Shown piece after piece: positions 8,708 through 18,060 of a DNA stretch of 44,766 bases; positions within the stretch are counted from its first letter, which is position 1, and every line of letters begins with the position of its first letter. The notes under the pieces are model-generated. The model searched no databases. It saw only the letters and a list, made by a program, of their open reading frames with translations, and was not told the DNA's origin. This DNA comes from Flavobacteriales bacterium (GTDB lineage Bacteria; Bacteroidota; Bacteroidia; CAIKAF01). The stretch lies in NCBI GenBank assembly GCA_025055575.1, contig JANWWP010000053.1, positions 1-44,766 on the forward strand. The letters are read 5' to 3'. The position numbers were made by a program, and so were the translations under genes.

Positions 8708-9748
8708 ATGAAGATGAGAATTTTCCTTGCTTGCATTCTGCCGATTCTTCCACTGCAGGCTCAAATCACGATTGAGCGTTACCATTTGGGCATTCTGACC
8801 AACATTCAGCATGTGATGGCGGAAGACACGGCGCATCTGGCCGTAAGTCCCGGAAATCCCGGACCGGCCCAGACCTGGGATTTTTCCACTTTGGCCAATC
8901 ATCTCCAGGATACTCTGCAATTTATGCCGCCCGCCGGCCAGCCCTGTGCATCGGATTTTCCCACAGCCACTTTTGCCCTAAAAATCTCAGATGAAATTGT
9001 TTACGGAAAAGATGATAATAATTCTTTAGAATTTTTGGGCATTTGTTCAGATCCCTTAGGAACAGGAAATGTAGCTATAAAAATGCTCCCACCAGAACGT
9101 TGGATGATTTTTCCGTTGCAATTCGGCAGTTCCTGGACAGATGTGTCACGGCTGGCGGTGCAGATTGGAACTCCGAGCCCGCCGCCGGATTCCATCAGGG
9201 TGGTTTCCACCGTTCAACGTGTCAACCTTGTGGATGGATGGGGCCAGGTGGTGACGCCTTTGGTGACCCAACCCTGCCTGAGAGTGAAGACGACAATATA
9301 CCAAGTAGACAGTGTTTTTATTAAAGTTTTGGGTGTATGGACACTCTTTGGAACCCCTGAAGTGACGGAGGATACGGAATACAATTATTTTCCACAGAAC
9401 GGTTTCCCGGCGGTGTCCCTGAGCATCAACAACACCGACGGTCAGTTAAATTTTGTTAAATATTCCCTGACCACAAATGCCTCCACGCCCTCGGAAGCCT
9501 TGCAGGCTGAAGTGACGGTGGGCCCTAATCCTTTGCAAGGCGGCCCATTGCAGGTGCGCGGCGCCACGCCGGGAAGCCGATTGATGGTGTACGACATGGA
9601 GGGGCGCTGCCTGGGCGCTTTCTATCTGCCTGCTGCTGAGACCTATCTGGAGGTTCCGGATTGGCAGGCCGGTGTGTACCTGTATCGTATTGTTTCTGAG
9701 AAAGCAGAAACAATGCAACAGGGCCGATTGGTTTTAATGGGAAATTAA
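8708..9748 (+). CDS. Secreted protein with T9SS type A sorting domain
   Basis: This 346-aa protein starts with a clear signal peptide (MKMRIFLACILPILPLQAQ) and ends with a T9SS type A sorting domain: VGPNPLQGGPLQV, LMVYDMEGRCLG and GVYLYRIVSE. It should cross the inner membrane by Sec and the outer membrane by the type IX (Por) system, to be released or anchored on the surface. The central 240 residues are beta-rich with no domain I can name; they resemble other Bacteroidota T9SS cargo in the WDFSTL segment. The gene is intact, unlike its upstream neighbours. Its stop codon overlaps the convergent DNA ligase gene by 4 bp, leaving no room for a separate terminator. Confidence 0.85.
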   Translation: MKMRIFLACILPILPLQAQITIERYHLGILTNIQHVMAEDTAHLAVSPGNPGPAQTWDFSTLANHLQDTLQFMPPAGQPCASDFPTATFALKISDEIVYGKDDNNSLEFLGICSDPLGTGNVAIKMLPPERWMIFPLQFGSSWTDVSRLAVQIGTPSPPPDSIRVVSTVQRVNLVDGWGQVVTPLVTQPCLRVKTTIYQVDSVFIKVLGVWTLFGTPEVTEDTEYNYFPQNGFPAVSLSINNTDGQLNFVKYSLTTNASTPSEALQAEVTVGPNPLQGGPLQVRGATPGSRLMVYDMEGRCLGAFYLPAAETYLEVPDWQAGVYLYRIVSEKAETMQQGRLVLMGN

Positions 9749-11388
9749 AAATTATCCCCCGCGCTTTTCTGGGGATGAGATTCTGAATTTCCGGTGGGCT
9801 GGCGCTGAAGGGCCAGATTTTTTAGATGCTCCAGCCCATCGGCTTCCTGGGCTTTTTTGTCGTGCCGCCATCTGAGGATGCGCGGGAAGCGTACGGCCAC
9901 CCCGCTCTTGTGGCGGGAACTGCGGTGGATGCCTTCGAAAGCCAGTTCAAAAACCAACTCGGGTTTCACGCGGCGCACAGGACCAAATTTTTCAAGGGTA
10001 TTGTGTCGGATGAAGCGGTTCACTTCTTCCATTTCTTCGTCTGTGAGTCCACTGTAGGCTTTGGCAAAAGGCACCAGCTGGCCTTCGTGCCACAAGCCAA
10101 AGGTGAAATCGGTACAGAGACCGGCCCTGCGCCCATGACCGGACTGGGCGTACAGAAGCACGGCATCCACCGTGAGGGGGGCCACTTTCCACTTCCACCA
10201 GACTCCCCGTTTTCTTCCGCCGTGGTAAGGGGCCTCCTTGTTTTTGATCATCAGGCCCTCCGCGCCGTAGTTCTTTGCCTTTTCCCGTAAATCCAGCGCT
10301 TCTTCCCAGCTGGCGGGCTGCAAAAGGTTGGAAGCGCGCAGCACAGGGTGCCGGGCCGGCAGGAATTCTTCCAGCATGCGACGCCTTTCGGCAAGGGGCC
10401 ATGTCCGGAGGTCCTGACCTTCCACACTGAGCAGGTCGAAAGCCAGAAAAATGGCCGGGTAGCGCCTTCGGATATCGGGGCCGGGTTTTTTTCGTCCGAT
10501 TCTTTTCTGCAACTCTTGAAAGCTTTGGATCTGGCCCTCGCGCCAAATCAGAATTTCTCCATCCAGGACCCCATCAGACGGCAGGTCTGCCACAGCTTCC
10601 ACAATTTCCGGGAAAGCGGAATTCAGCCATTCCCCGCCTCTGGACCACAGGTCGCAACGGCCCTGGACCCGCAGCAGTTGTCCGCGGATGCCATCCCACT
10701 TATACTCAAAAAAAAAGGTATCCACAGAAAGACTTCCCACATCGTCCAACTCCAGCGGATGGGCCAGGCAAAAAGGAAACGGCCTGTGAAGGTCGGCTTC
10801 TTCTTGGTCCTGTTCTGAAAAGGCAGAATCCATGTCCAATGGATTCCAATCTCCACCCAGACGGCGGGCCACAAAGTCAGGGTCAAGTCCCCGGCTTAAA
10901 GCAAAAGCCTGCAGGGCCATCCGTTGCGCTACACCAATACGAAAACCGCCGGTCAGGAGCTTATTGAAAACAAAACGTTCTGAAGGACGAGTCCCACGCC
11001 ATACGTAAAGGATAAAATCTCGGGCCCTTTCCGGATTCGAAACCAGGTTCTGAAGTGTGGTTAAAACTTCCGTGAGGGAAGTGGGTAGGGCTGAAGGTGT
11101 GGCATTGCCCGGGAAAGGAATGAGAAGCGCCAGGGTTTCGGCGAGATCGCCTGTGAAGTGGTAGGCTTCTTCCACCAACCAAAGCGGGAGGCTGGCCTCC
11201 TTGGCGGCCAGGGAGCGAAGTTCTGAACTGTTGAGGCATCTTCGGGGACGCCAGCCGCTCAGAAGCGCCAGAGCGCACAAAGCATCCCGATCCGGAACGG
11301 ATTGAAAATAACGGACCAGCAGGTCCAGTTTTTCCTGTGTACTGGTGGTGCCGTCCAATTGGCTGATGAGTGCGGCAAATTTTTCCAT
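9745..11388 (-). CDS. ATP-dependent DNA ligase (ligase-associated damage-response type)
   Basis: This 547-aa enzyme seals DNA nicks using ATP. The adenylation motif EYKWDGIR gives the active-site Lys230. LDGEI (motif III), EGLMIKN (motif IV) and WWKWK (motif V) follow, with an OB-fold C-terminal domain and an N-terminal helical DNA-binding domain (residues 1-200). I start it at the ATG at 11388: this leaves a good AGGAG site 5-9 bases upstream, and the 61 further codons open upstream lie inside the exonuclease gene and look unlike protein. It follows the exonuclease by 7 bp. Bacteria of this type also have NAD-dependent LigA, so this is probably a repair enzyme. Confidence 0.93.
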   Translation of the reverse strand: MEKFAALISQLDGTTSTQEKLDLLVRYFQSVPDRDALCALALLSGWRPRRCLNSSELRSLAAKEASLPLWLVEEAYHFTGDLAETLALLIPFPGNATPSALPTSLTEVLTTLQNLVSNPERARDFILYVWRGTRPSERFVFNKLLTGGFRIGVAQRMALQAFALSRGLDPDFVARRLGGDWNPLDMDSAFSEQDQEEADLHRPFPFCLAHPLELDDVGSLSVDTFFFEYKWDGIRGQLLRVQGRCDLWSRGGEWLNSAFPEIVEAVADLPSDGVLDGEILIWREGQIQSFQELQKRIGRKKPGPDIRRRYPAIFLAFDLLSVEGQDLRTWPLAERRRMLEEFLPARHPVLRASNLLQPASWEEALDLREKAKNYGAEGLMIKNKEAPYHGGRKRGVWWKWKVAPLTVDAVLLYAQSGHGRRAGLCTDFTFGLWHEGQLVPFAKAYSGLTDEEMEEVNRFIRHNTLEKFGPVRRVKPELVFELAFEGIHRSSRHKSGVAVRFPRILRWRHDKKAQEADGLEHLKNLALQRQPTGNSESHPQKSAGDNF

Positions 11389-11392
11389 GGTT

Positions 11393-11397
11393 CTCCT
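11393..11397 (-). promoter_or_regulatory. Shine-Dalgarno site that decides the ligase start
   Basis: AGGAG lies 4 bases before the ATG at 11388 and overlaps the exonuclease stop codon (TAG, 11396-11398). Strong sites of this kind are uncommon in Bacteroidota genes, so it supports 11388 as the start and suggests coupled translation of the pair. Confidence 0.7.
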
Positions 11398-12385
11398 ATT
11401 CGGCCTCGGCAGGATTGAATGCAGTTTCCAGAGGGCGGGCATCCAGTCCGTTTTCGGAAAGATACTGGGCCATGGGCCCGGAGAATCCATGGGTGACGCG
11501 CACGGAAGTCGCCTCTGTGTGCCGGATGGTAGCAAGCAACCCAGGCCAGTCGGCATGGTCGCTGATTCCAAATCCCTGATTCAGATTACGGCGCCGTTTG
11601 AACCCCCGAATACTGACCCAACCGGAGCAGGCGGCCGTGACCACCGGCCCTTTGAGGCGGCGGAGAACGGCCTCTTCAGCCGCTGGAGGCACCAGAATGA
11701 CGCCCGTTTCACCCCGGTTTTCCAGAGCGGAAAGCGGAGAAAAATTGCCCACCGGGACGCCCGCCTGTTGGAGGGCCTGACTCATCTCTGCCACGGCCGG
11801 ATGCACATAGGGAACAATCCAAGCTTCGTTGAGGAGGCGGGTGATGCGTTGGGCTTTTCCCAGGGAATACACCGACAATACTACATGGCATCCGGCTTGG
11901 AGCTGATGTGCGGCCCAGCTGCAGAGTCTTTCGGCCAGAAGGGGCGCGGCCTCCCACTGAAACACCGGTAGGCCGAAAGTGCTTTCGGTTATAAAAACAT
12001 GGCAGCGCTGGGGGTCTATGGGAGAGGAAATACCGTCGGCGGAAGTTTTATAGTCTCCGCTCACCACCCACACTTCGCCTTTGTGTTCCACCCGCACCTG
12101 AGCGGATCCTGGGATGTGCCCTGCGGGATGGAGACTAAATCGGACACCCTGGATTCGAAAGGCTCTGGCATAGTCTTTTTCTTCCACCCAAATGTGGGCG
12201 CCCAGCCGGGCTCGTAGCACCGCGGCCGTAACAGGATGGGCCAGATACGCGCGATGGCCAGGCCGGGCATGATCGCTGTGGGCGTGCGTGATGATGGCTT
12301 TTTCCACAGGTCTCCAGGGATCAATGTACACATCTGCAGCCGGCACATACAGGCCCTCCGGTCTGCGTTCGATGAGCTCTGCCAT
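11396..12385 (-). CDS. Ligase-associated DNA damage response exonuclease (MBL fold)
   Basis: This 329-aa protein belongs to the metallo-beta-lactamase/beta-CASP group of nucleases (SNM1/Artemis-related) that is regularly encoded beside an ATP-dependent ligase. The metal motif HAHSDH is at residues 34-39. AGHIPGSAQV, VSGDYK, TESTFGLP and GISDHADW follow as the later metal and CASP motifs. It should trim DNA ends before sealing by the ligase, which is known for the family only by association. In many bacteria the set also includes an Lhr-like DEXH helicase and the PdeM endonuclease; neither is in this window. The gene lies 18 bp after the DUF2079 gene and 7 bp before the ligase start. Confidence 0.9.
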   Translation of the reverse strand: MAELIERRPEGLYVPAADVYIDPWRPVEKAIITHAHSDHARPGHRAYLAHPVTAAVLRARLGAHIWVEEKDYARAFRIQGVRFSLHPAGHIPGSAQVRVEHKGEVWVVSGDYKTSADGISSPIDPQRCHVFITESTFGLPVFQWEAAPLLAERLCSWAAHQLQAGCHVVLSVYSLGKAQRITRLLNEAWIVPYVHPAVAEMSQALQQAGVPVGNFSPLSALENRGETGVILVPPAAEEAVLRRLKGPVVTAACSGWVSIRGFKRRRNLNQGFGISDHADWPGLLATIRHTEATSVRVTHGFSGPMAQYLSENGLDARPLETAFNPAEAE

Positions 12386-12403
12386 CAGGAGGTTTGCGAT
12401 GTT

Positions 12404-13861
12404 TTATTTCCTTCGTAGAATATAAAACGCAGCATCGTGGGTTTGGATTTCAAATGCGCCGCTGTCCAAAAGACGCCGGGTTAAATTCTGAAAATTTTGG
12501 GTGTCCAAGGGGTAAGGATTTTCGTTTTGAGAAAAAACAATATAACGACACTTATCGTAATGCAAGGGAAATTGAAACACGGAGTCCCTTAGAGCCAGGT
12601 GCGGCACAAAAGGACTCTGGGCTGATACGGAGGCTGCGGGTGGCAACTGGCTCAAAGAAAAGTGCACCCGACGCACCGGAAGGCGCGGATTGGAATAATG
12701 TTCCAATGCGTACCAACGAATCCGTGATTTATCACTAAAAGCTACCGTACGGTCCATCAGACGCAGGGATACCCCCACATTACAGCATAGAAGGAGCCAT
12801 CCCAGTCCACGCCTAAAAGCAGCCGATGGCCGGGATGCCAGAAAATCTGTGATCCCCAAGGCAAAAACCGGGGCCAGTTCTACGTTGTACTGCCCATGCA
12901 CGCTCCAAACCATAGGAAGGTCGTGCCAGAATTTTTGACCCAATAAAGGAAGGAGGGCCCAGCCCCAGGGGCCGCTCAACAATACGAAAGGCAATCCTGC
13001 ACAGCATAAAAACAGCCAGGTTTCTGTTTTGATGCCTTCCCAGGCAGGCTGACCGCTGTGGTTGGTGAACCAGATTTTCAATGAATCCAAGGGATGCCTG
13101 ATCACATAATGAAAGGCATCAGCCGGGCTGGATCCCAGAGCCGAATACCAAAAAAGAGGATAGGACCCTTTGGGATTCAGATGGGGAATCAGCCAGCCTA
13201 CCACCAGGCCAAACCACAGAAAGGCCGCGACCGCCATCCAGAAGGCCGCCCGGCGCGCTTTGGGGGAGCCGGAAGCCTGCAGACTGCGGCCCAGGGCCAG
13301 AAAACCTGCCGTCAAAGCCACATTTTCCTGCGCCGCCAAAATCAGAATCCATAAACCCCAGGCCCATGCCCACCGGGACTTAACAAAATATGCCCACCAC
13401 CAAGGCAGCAAGCCGGCAGCTACGGCCACCGAATGATAATCGAAAGCCAAAGCCGAGAGAATTCCGAAAAAAAAAGAATAGAGTGCCATGACTCTCAGGG
13501 CTTCAGGCCGATTTCCTAAACGTTGCCGCGCATAACGATAAACGCCTACACTTCCCAACGCTAAGGCGGCCAATTGAACCCAAAGAAGGGTGGATGTGCC
13601 CAAAACGTAGCGCAGCGGCGACAAAATCGGGAGATATAAGTCAAAATGGTCGCCCAGCATCCAGTGGCCGGAACCGTGGATCATGAGTTCGCGTGCCCAG
13701 CGCAGACGGCTGTATTGATAAAGGCCGTGGGTGTAGTATCCTAAATCCAGGGCATAGGTGCGAAAATGGGCATGATTCACAAGGCTGATGAGGGCGTACA
13801 GGAGAACAGCCCCTACGAGGACCAGCACGGGAGCCGCCCGCTGAAGCGCATTGGGCTTCAT
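12404..13861 (-). CDS. DUF2079 multi-pass membrane protein
   Basis: This 485-aa protein is a polytopic inner-membrane protein of the DUF2079 type, with about ten hydrophobic segments spread over residues 10-370 and a soluble C-terminal tail of about 110 residues. Family-like features are the DLGYYTHGLYQYSR segment after the first helix, GDHFDLYLPILSPLRY, and a C-terminal segment (DKCRYIVFSQN) shaped like the end of a nucleotide-sugar-free GT-C-like protein. No biochemical role is known to me. Its start lies 4 bp after the dnaE stop and it ends 18 bp before the exonuclease, so it appears to be co-transcribed with replication and repair genes, possibly only by chance. Confidence 0.8.
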   Translation of the reverse strand: MKPNALQRAAPVLVLVGAVLLYALISLVNHAHFRTYALDLGYYTHGLYQYSRLRWARELMIHGSGHWMLGDHFDLYLPILSPLRYVLGTSTLLWVQLAALALGSVGVYRYARQRLGNRPEALRVMALYSFFFGILSALAFDYHSVAVAAGLLPWWWAYFVKSRWAWAWGLWILILAAQENVALTAGFLALGRSLQASGSPKARRAAFWMAVAAFLWFGLVVGWLIPHLNPKGSYPLFWYSALGSSPADAFHYVIRHPLDSLKIWFTNHSGQPAWEGIKTETWLFLCCAGLPFVLLSGPWGWALLPLLGQKFWHDLPMVWSVHGQYNVELAPVFALGITDFLASRPSAAFRRGLGWLLLCCNVGVSLRLMDRTVAFSDKSRIRWYALEHYSNPRLPVRRVHFSLSQLPPAASVSAQSPFVPHLALRDSVFQFPLHYDKCRYIVFSQNENPYPLDTQNFQNLTRRLLDSGAFEIQTHDAAFYILRRK

Positions 13862-13865
13862 GGGC

Positions 13866-16800
13866 TTAGGTCAACTTCACGGTGACCCGGCCTTCGGCTT
13901 CTTCGCGCAGGTATTTCAGGAGCTCCGGGGTGGGATGGATTTTCTCATCCCGGGTGAGCACCAGATGCCCCAATTGGGAATCTGTGACCAGCCATTCCAG
14001 GCTGGTGTTGCCCGGCTGGAGAAGCTGACTCAACGCGAGGGTCAGGTTTTCATTCACTTTGCAAAGGTCCGTCTCCACCAGCAGTTTTTTATAGCCACGT
14101 TCTTTGAGGGCCACCAGGGTTTCCATGCTCCGGATCACAAAACGCGTCTGGCCTTCCCGGCCCCGGTCCGCTTCGCCTTCCCCAGTCACCAGCACAATGT
14201 TATTCACCTGCAAGTATTTCTGCACTTTTTCCAAGTCCCGTTCAAAAAGCATCAATTCCTTCTGGGTTTCGTAATCTTCCAAAGTGACCACAGCAAAAGG
14301 TTTTCCGGACTTTCCGGTGCGGTATTCGAGCCGGGTGATAATACAGGGAATTTGAAGTTTTTGGCCGGGTTTGATGTCGTCCAGATGTTGGAGCGTATTT
14401 TTCCCATAGACTTCTATTTCTAAGGCAAACCGATCGAGAGGGTGTTCCGAAAGATACATGCCCACATATTCTTTTTCCAAATTGAGTTTAAAGAGCAGGT
14501 CCCAGGCCGGGGCAGAAGGAATGACAGGTTCGGGGAGGGTGTCGGAAAGGGTTTCCCCAAATAGGCTGCTCACCGCGCTGGACTTGGCTTCACGCCATGC
14601 CTGGCCATAGCGGAGAGCTTTTTCAAGCACGGTCTGGCCTTTGTCGTCGGGTTGGAAATATTGGGCCCGGTGCACTCCTTCGAAGCAGTCAAAGGCACCC
14701 GCATAAGCCATGGCTTCCAGAACGCGCTTATTTAGGGCGCGGTTGCTGACACGGCCGGCCAGGTCGAAAATATTGCGAAAAGGTCCGCCCTTTTGACGTT
14801 CTTCCAGGATGGCTTCCACCACCCCATCGCCGCATCCTTTAATTTTATTCAGCCCAAACCGGATGTGCATTTTAGCGTTCACCGTGAAGCCTAAGCCGGA
14901 TTCATTGATGTCGGGTCCTAAAATCTCCACCCCCAGGCGGCGGGCATCGGCCATGATGGGCGTGATGTCTTCCAGGGCCGTGAAGCTGTTGAGTGTGGCG
15001 GCTGTGAACTCGGGCAGGTAGTGGGCTTTTAAATAAGCGGTGTAATAAGCAATGTAGGCATAGCAGGCCGAGTGGGATTTGTTGAAAGCGTATTTGGCAA
15101 ATTCTTCCCAGTCGCTCCAGATTTTTTCGAGTTTATCCTGAGGATAGCCCCTTTCGATGGCCCCTCTAAGAAATTTATCGTGCTGGGCTTTGAGCACCTG
15201 AGCGTTCTTTTTGCCCATAGCCTTGCGCAATTTGTCGGCATCGGCTTTGGAAAAGCCTGCCAGCTTCTGGGCGATAAGCATCACTTGCTCCTGGTACACT
15301 GTGATGCCATAGGTTTCTTTTAGGAAAGGTTCTAACTCGGGCAGGTCATAAGTTACGGGTTCTTTTCCGTGTTTGCGGGCGATGTAGGCGGGAATGTATT
15401 TCATGGGCCCAGGCCTGTTCAGGGCGTTCAGGGCAATCAGGTCTTCCAGGCAGGTGGGCTTCATCTCCCGCAGAATACGGATGACATGCGGTTTTTCAAA
15501 CTGGAAAATGCCAGCGGTATCCCCACGCTGAAATAGCGCAAAGGTGTCGGGATCGTCCAGAGGCAGGTCTTCAAAACGGATTTCCACCCCCCGGTTCTGC
15601 TGTATCATACGCACCGCTTCCTTCATGACGGTGAGGGTGCGCAGACCCAGAAAATCCATCTTAATGACGCCGGCTTTTTCGATCCATTCCCCCTCAAACT
15701 GAGATACCAGCAGGTCGGCGTCTTTGGCAACCGCGAGCGGCATCAGGTCAGTGAGGTCGCGCGGGGCGATGATAACCCCCGCGGCATGGACGCCGGTTCC
15801 GCGCACGCTGCCTTCCAGCAACAGAGCCTGCTTTAGAACTTGACCTTCCGGACTGTTTTCCTGAGCCAGGAATTCGCGCAACTTTTTCACATTGGTTAAT
15901 TCGTCGCTGCGGAGATTTTCTTTTTCCGGATCCGTGAGCGACTTTTCACCCATCAAGGGGGCATTGAGCACGCGGTCCAAAGTGATACCGGGGCGCTCGG
16001 GCACCAGCTTCGCCAGCATGTCGGAAGTGGCTAAGGGCAGGTCCATTACGCGGGCCACGTCCTTAATACTGTTGCGGGCGGCCAGGGTTTGGAAAGTGAC
16101 GATCTGGGCCACCTGGTTGCGGCCATATTTTTCCACAACATAATCAATCACCCGCTGCCGGCCTTCATCATCGAAATCGGTGTCAATATCCGGCATTTCG
16201 TTGCGCTCTTCGTTCAGGAACCGTTCGAAAAGCAAACCGTAGCGGATGGGGTCAATGTTGGTTATGCCAAGGCAGTAGGCCACACAGGAGCCGGCGGCCG
16301 AACCCCTGCCGGGCCCCACGAAAACCCCCAAATCCCGGGCAGCCCGTATGAAGTCTTGGACAATCAGAAAGTATCCTGCAAAACCTTTGAGCCGAATCAC
16401 AGTCAGCTCATCCCGGAGTCGGTTTTCCACTTCTTCGGTGATCTCCCCGTACCGCCGGCGCGCGCCTTCAAATGTCAAAAACTCCAGATAGCTGTCCTGA
16501 TCGTTGAAGCCGGCAGGCAAGGGAAAGGCCGGTAAGAGAACATCTCTTTTAAGGTCTAAAGTATCTACGCGGTCGGCCAGCATCAGCGTGTTCTCTATGG
16601 CCTCCGGCACGTCCTGAAAGAGGCGGGCCATTTCCTCCGGCGTCTTGAAGAAGAAGTTGTCATTGGGAAAGGCAAATCTTCGTCCGGCCAGCGGGACATC
16701 GTCGTCCGTCAGGCTGTCGATCTTGGGGGTTTTTAATTTTTCCCCAGTGTTGATGCACAACAAAATGTCGTGGGCATTGGCATCGCTTTGCTCCACATAG

Positions 16801-17462
16801 TGCGCGTCGTTGGTGGCCAGCATGGGGATCCGGTATTTACGGGCCAGTCGCATCAGCACTTCGTTCACCTGGTCCTGTTCGCCCAAGCCATGGCGTTGCA
16901 GTTCAATAAAATAGTCTTCGCCAAAAACATCCAGCCACCACCGCAACTCCACTTCGGCCGCTTCTTCCCCTTCGTGGAGGATTTTTTGAGGAATCATGGC
17001 ACCCAGACAGCAGGAAGTGGCCATAAGGCCAGTATGGTATTGCAGAATAAGATCTTTATCTATGCGGGGGTATTTTTGGTAATAGCCTTCAATAAAGCCC
17101 AGAGAGCACAGTTTGCTCAAATTACGGTAGCCTTCCTCATTTTTGGCCAGAAAAAGTTGATGGTAGCGCTTGTCCTTGCGTTCCCTGGTAAATTGTTTTT
17201 GAAATCTGTTTTCCACCAGATAAAATTCACAGCCGATGATAGGCTTCACTTTCAGCCGCTTATCCTGGGGGTCGGCCGGGTTTATCCTGTATTTTTCGGC
17301 CTCTGCCATGAAGGAAAAGACTCCGAACATGTTGCCATGATCGGTGATGGCCAGGGCCGGCATGTTGTTTTCAACAGCCTTTTTAAACAATCTGTCGATC
17401 GGGGCGGCACCGTCCAGCAGTGAATACTGGGTGTGCACATGCAGATGGGCAAATCGGCTCAT
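13866..17462 (-). CDS. dnaE: DNA polymerase III alpha subunit
   Basis: This is the replicative polymerase catalytic subunit (1198 aa, normal DnaE1 length). It begins with a PHP domain (HLHVHTQYSLLDGAA, HGNMFG) and then the palm region with GPGRGSAAGSCVAYCLGIT and the catalytic acidic motif PDIDTDFDDEGR (near 16165-16200). A thumb and fingers region contains HAAGVIIAPRD and MGKKNAQ. A C-terminal OB domain (PCIITRLEYRTGKSGKPF) completes it. I chose the ATG at 17462 because it puts the PHP motif at the N-terminus as in homologues; the frame is open to 17501. It sits 117 bp downstream of the thioesterase and 4 bp before the DUF2079 gene. The PHP metal-binding residues look intact, so proofreading by this domain is possible. 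Confidence 0.97.
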   Translation of the reverse strand: MSRFAHLHVHTQYSLLDGAAPIDRLFKKAVENNMPALAITDHGNMFGVFSFMAEAEKYRINPADPQDKRLKVKPIIGCEFYLVENRFQKQFTRERKDKRYHQLFLAKNEEGYRNLSKLCSLGFIEGYYQKYPRIDKDLILQYHTGLMATSCCLGAMIPQKILHEGEEAAEVELRWWLDVFGEDYFIELQRHGLGEQDQVNEVLMRLARKYRIPMLATNDAHYVEQSDANAHDILLCINTGEKLKTPKIDSLTDDDVPLAGRRFAFPNDNFFFKTPEEMARLFQDVPEAIENTLMLADRVDTLDLKRDVLLPAFPLPAGFNDQDSYLEFLTFEGARRRYGEITEEVENRLRDELTVIRLKGFAGYFLIVQDFIRAARDLGVFVGPGRGSAAGSCVAYCLGITNIDPIRYGLLFERFLNEERNEMPDIDTDFDDEGRQRVIDYVVEKYGRNQVAQIVTFQTLAARNSIKDVARVMDLPLATSDMLAKLVPERPGITLDRVLNAPLMGEKSLTDPEKENLRSDELTNVKKLREFLAQENSPEGQVLKQALLLEGSVRGTGVHAAGVIIAPRDLTDLMPLAVAKDADLLVSQFEGEWIEKAGVIKMDFLGLRTLTVMKEAVRMIQQNRGVEIRFEDLPLDDPDTFALFQRGDTAGIFQFEKPHVIRILREMKPTCLEDLIALNALNRPGPMKYIPAYIARKHGKEPVTYDLPELEPFLKETYGITVYQEQVMLIAQKLAGFSKADADKLRKAMGKKNAQVLKAQHDKFLRGAIERGYPQDKLEKIWSDWEEFAKYAFNKSHSACYAYIAYYTAYLKAHYLPEFTAATLNSFTALEDITPIMADARRLGVEILGPDINESGLGFTVNAKMHIRFGLNKIKGCGDGVVEAILEERQKGGPFRNIFDLAGRVSNRALNKRVLEAMAYAGAFDCFEGVHRAQYFQPDDKGQTVLEKALRYGQAWREAKSSAVSSLFGETLSDTLPEPVIPSAPAWDLLFKLNLEKEYVGMYLSEHPLDRFALEIEVYGKNTLQHLDDIKPGQKLQIPCIITRLEYRTGKSGKPFAVVTLEDYETQKELMLFERDLEKVQKYLQVNNIVLVTGEGEADRGREGQTRFVIRSMETLVALKERGYKKLLVETDLCKVNENLTLALSQLLQPGNTSLEWLVTDSQLGHLVLTRDEKIHPTPELLKYLREEAEGRVTVKLT

Positions 17463-17579
17463 GGGTTTAAGCAGGTAACGCCCAGCTAAACTACCATACA
17501 AGGGTCAAATCGAAGGCTGGGCTATGATGGACTTTTGAACAATGGAACAGCTTCCGGGCTGGAGCTTGCGACCGCAGGG

Positions 17580-18038
17580 TCAGGAAAGATATCTGTTCAA
17601 TCCTTTTCCTTTCAGACGAATGACGGCCATTGTGAGGCGTGCTATACAGGTGAGCCGTTCTTTTTCATCGGAGATGCGGATGTCCCACACCTGGGTGGTA
17701 GTGCCCAGATGCAGCGGACGGGCCACCCCGTGCACGTGTTGGCCTAAACGCACCGCGCGGATATGATTGGCATTAATTTCCAGTCCGACACAGCCGAATT
17801 CTGCCGGATCCACAACAAGGTTAGCGGCCACAGACCCTAGCGTCTCAGCCAGGGCTACCGAGGCCCCGCCATGGAGCAGCCCGGCCGGTTGAATATTTTT
17901 CTCTGTGACGGGCATTTCGCCTTCCAGGGCATCGGGCAGAATAGCCGTTACACGCATATCCAGATGCGCCATCATGGTGCCCCGGCCTATGGCGTTGATT
18001 TCCTCCAGGCTGCGTTCTTTGAACCAGATCGCGGCCAT
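17580..18038 (-). CDS. Hotdog-fold acyl-CoA thioesterase, MenI/YdiI-like
   Basis: This 152-aa protein is a single hotdog domain. The segment GLLHGGASVALAETLGS contains the family's catalytic Glu, and CVGLEINANHIRAVR, PLHLGTTTQVWDIRI and DEKERLTC follow closely the pattern of E. coli YdiI (MenI), which hydrolyses 1,4-dihydroxy-2-naphthoyl-CoA in menaquinone synthesis. No other men genes are in the window, so the substrate is inferred from similarity alone, and a general aromatic or acyl-CoA hydrolase is possible. I use the ATG at 18038; a GTG lies one codon earlier. The gene starts 22 bp after the coiled-coil gene, suggesting co-transcription. Confidence 0.85.
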   Translation of the reverse strand: MAAIWFKERSLEEINAIGRGTMMAHLDMRVTAILPDALEGEMPVTEKNIQPAGLLHGGASVALAETLGSVAANLVVDPAEFGCVGLEINANHIRAVRLGQHVHGVARPLHLGTTTQVWDIRISDEKERLTCIARLTMAVIRLKGKGLNRYLS

Positions 18039-18060
18039 CACCGGATTTTGTATGGATGGA

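Noticed and set aside
11389-11571. A 61-residue N-terminal extension of the DNA ligase
   Set aside because: The extension lies inside the exonuclease gene, is of non-protein-like composition, and a strong Shine-Dalgarno site precedes the internal ATG at 11388.
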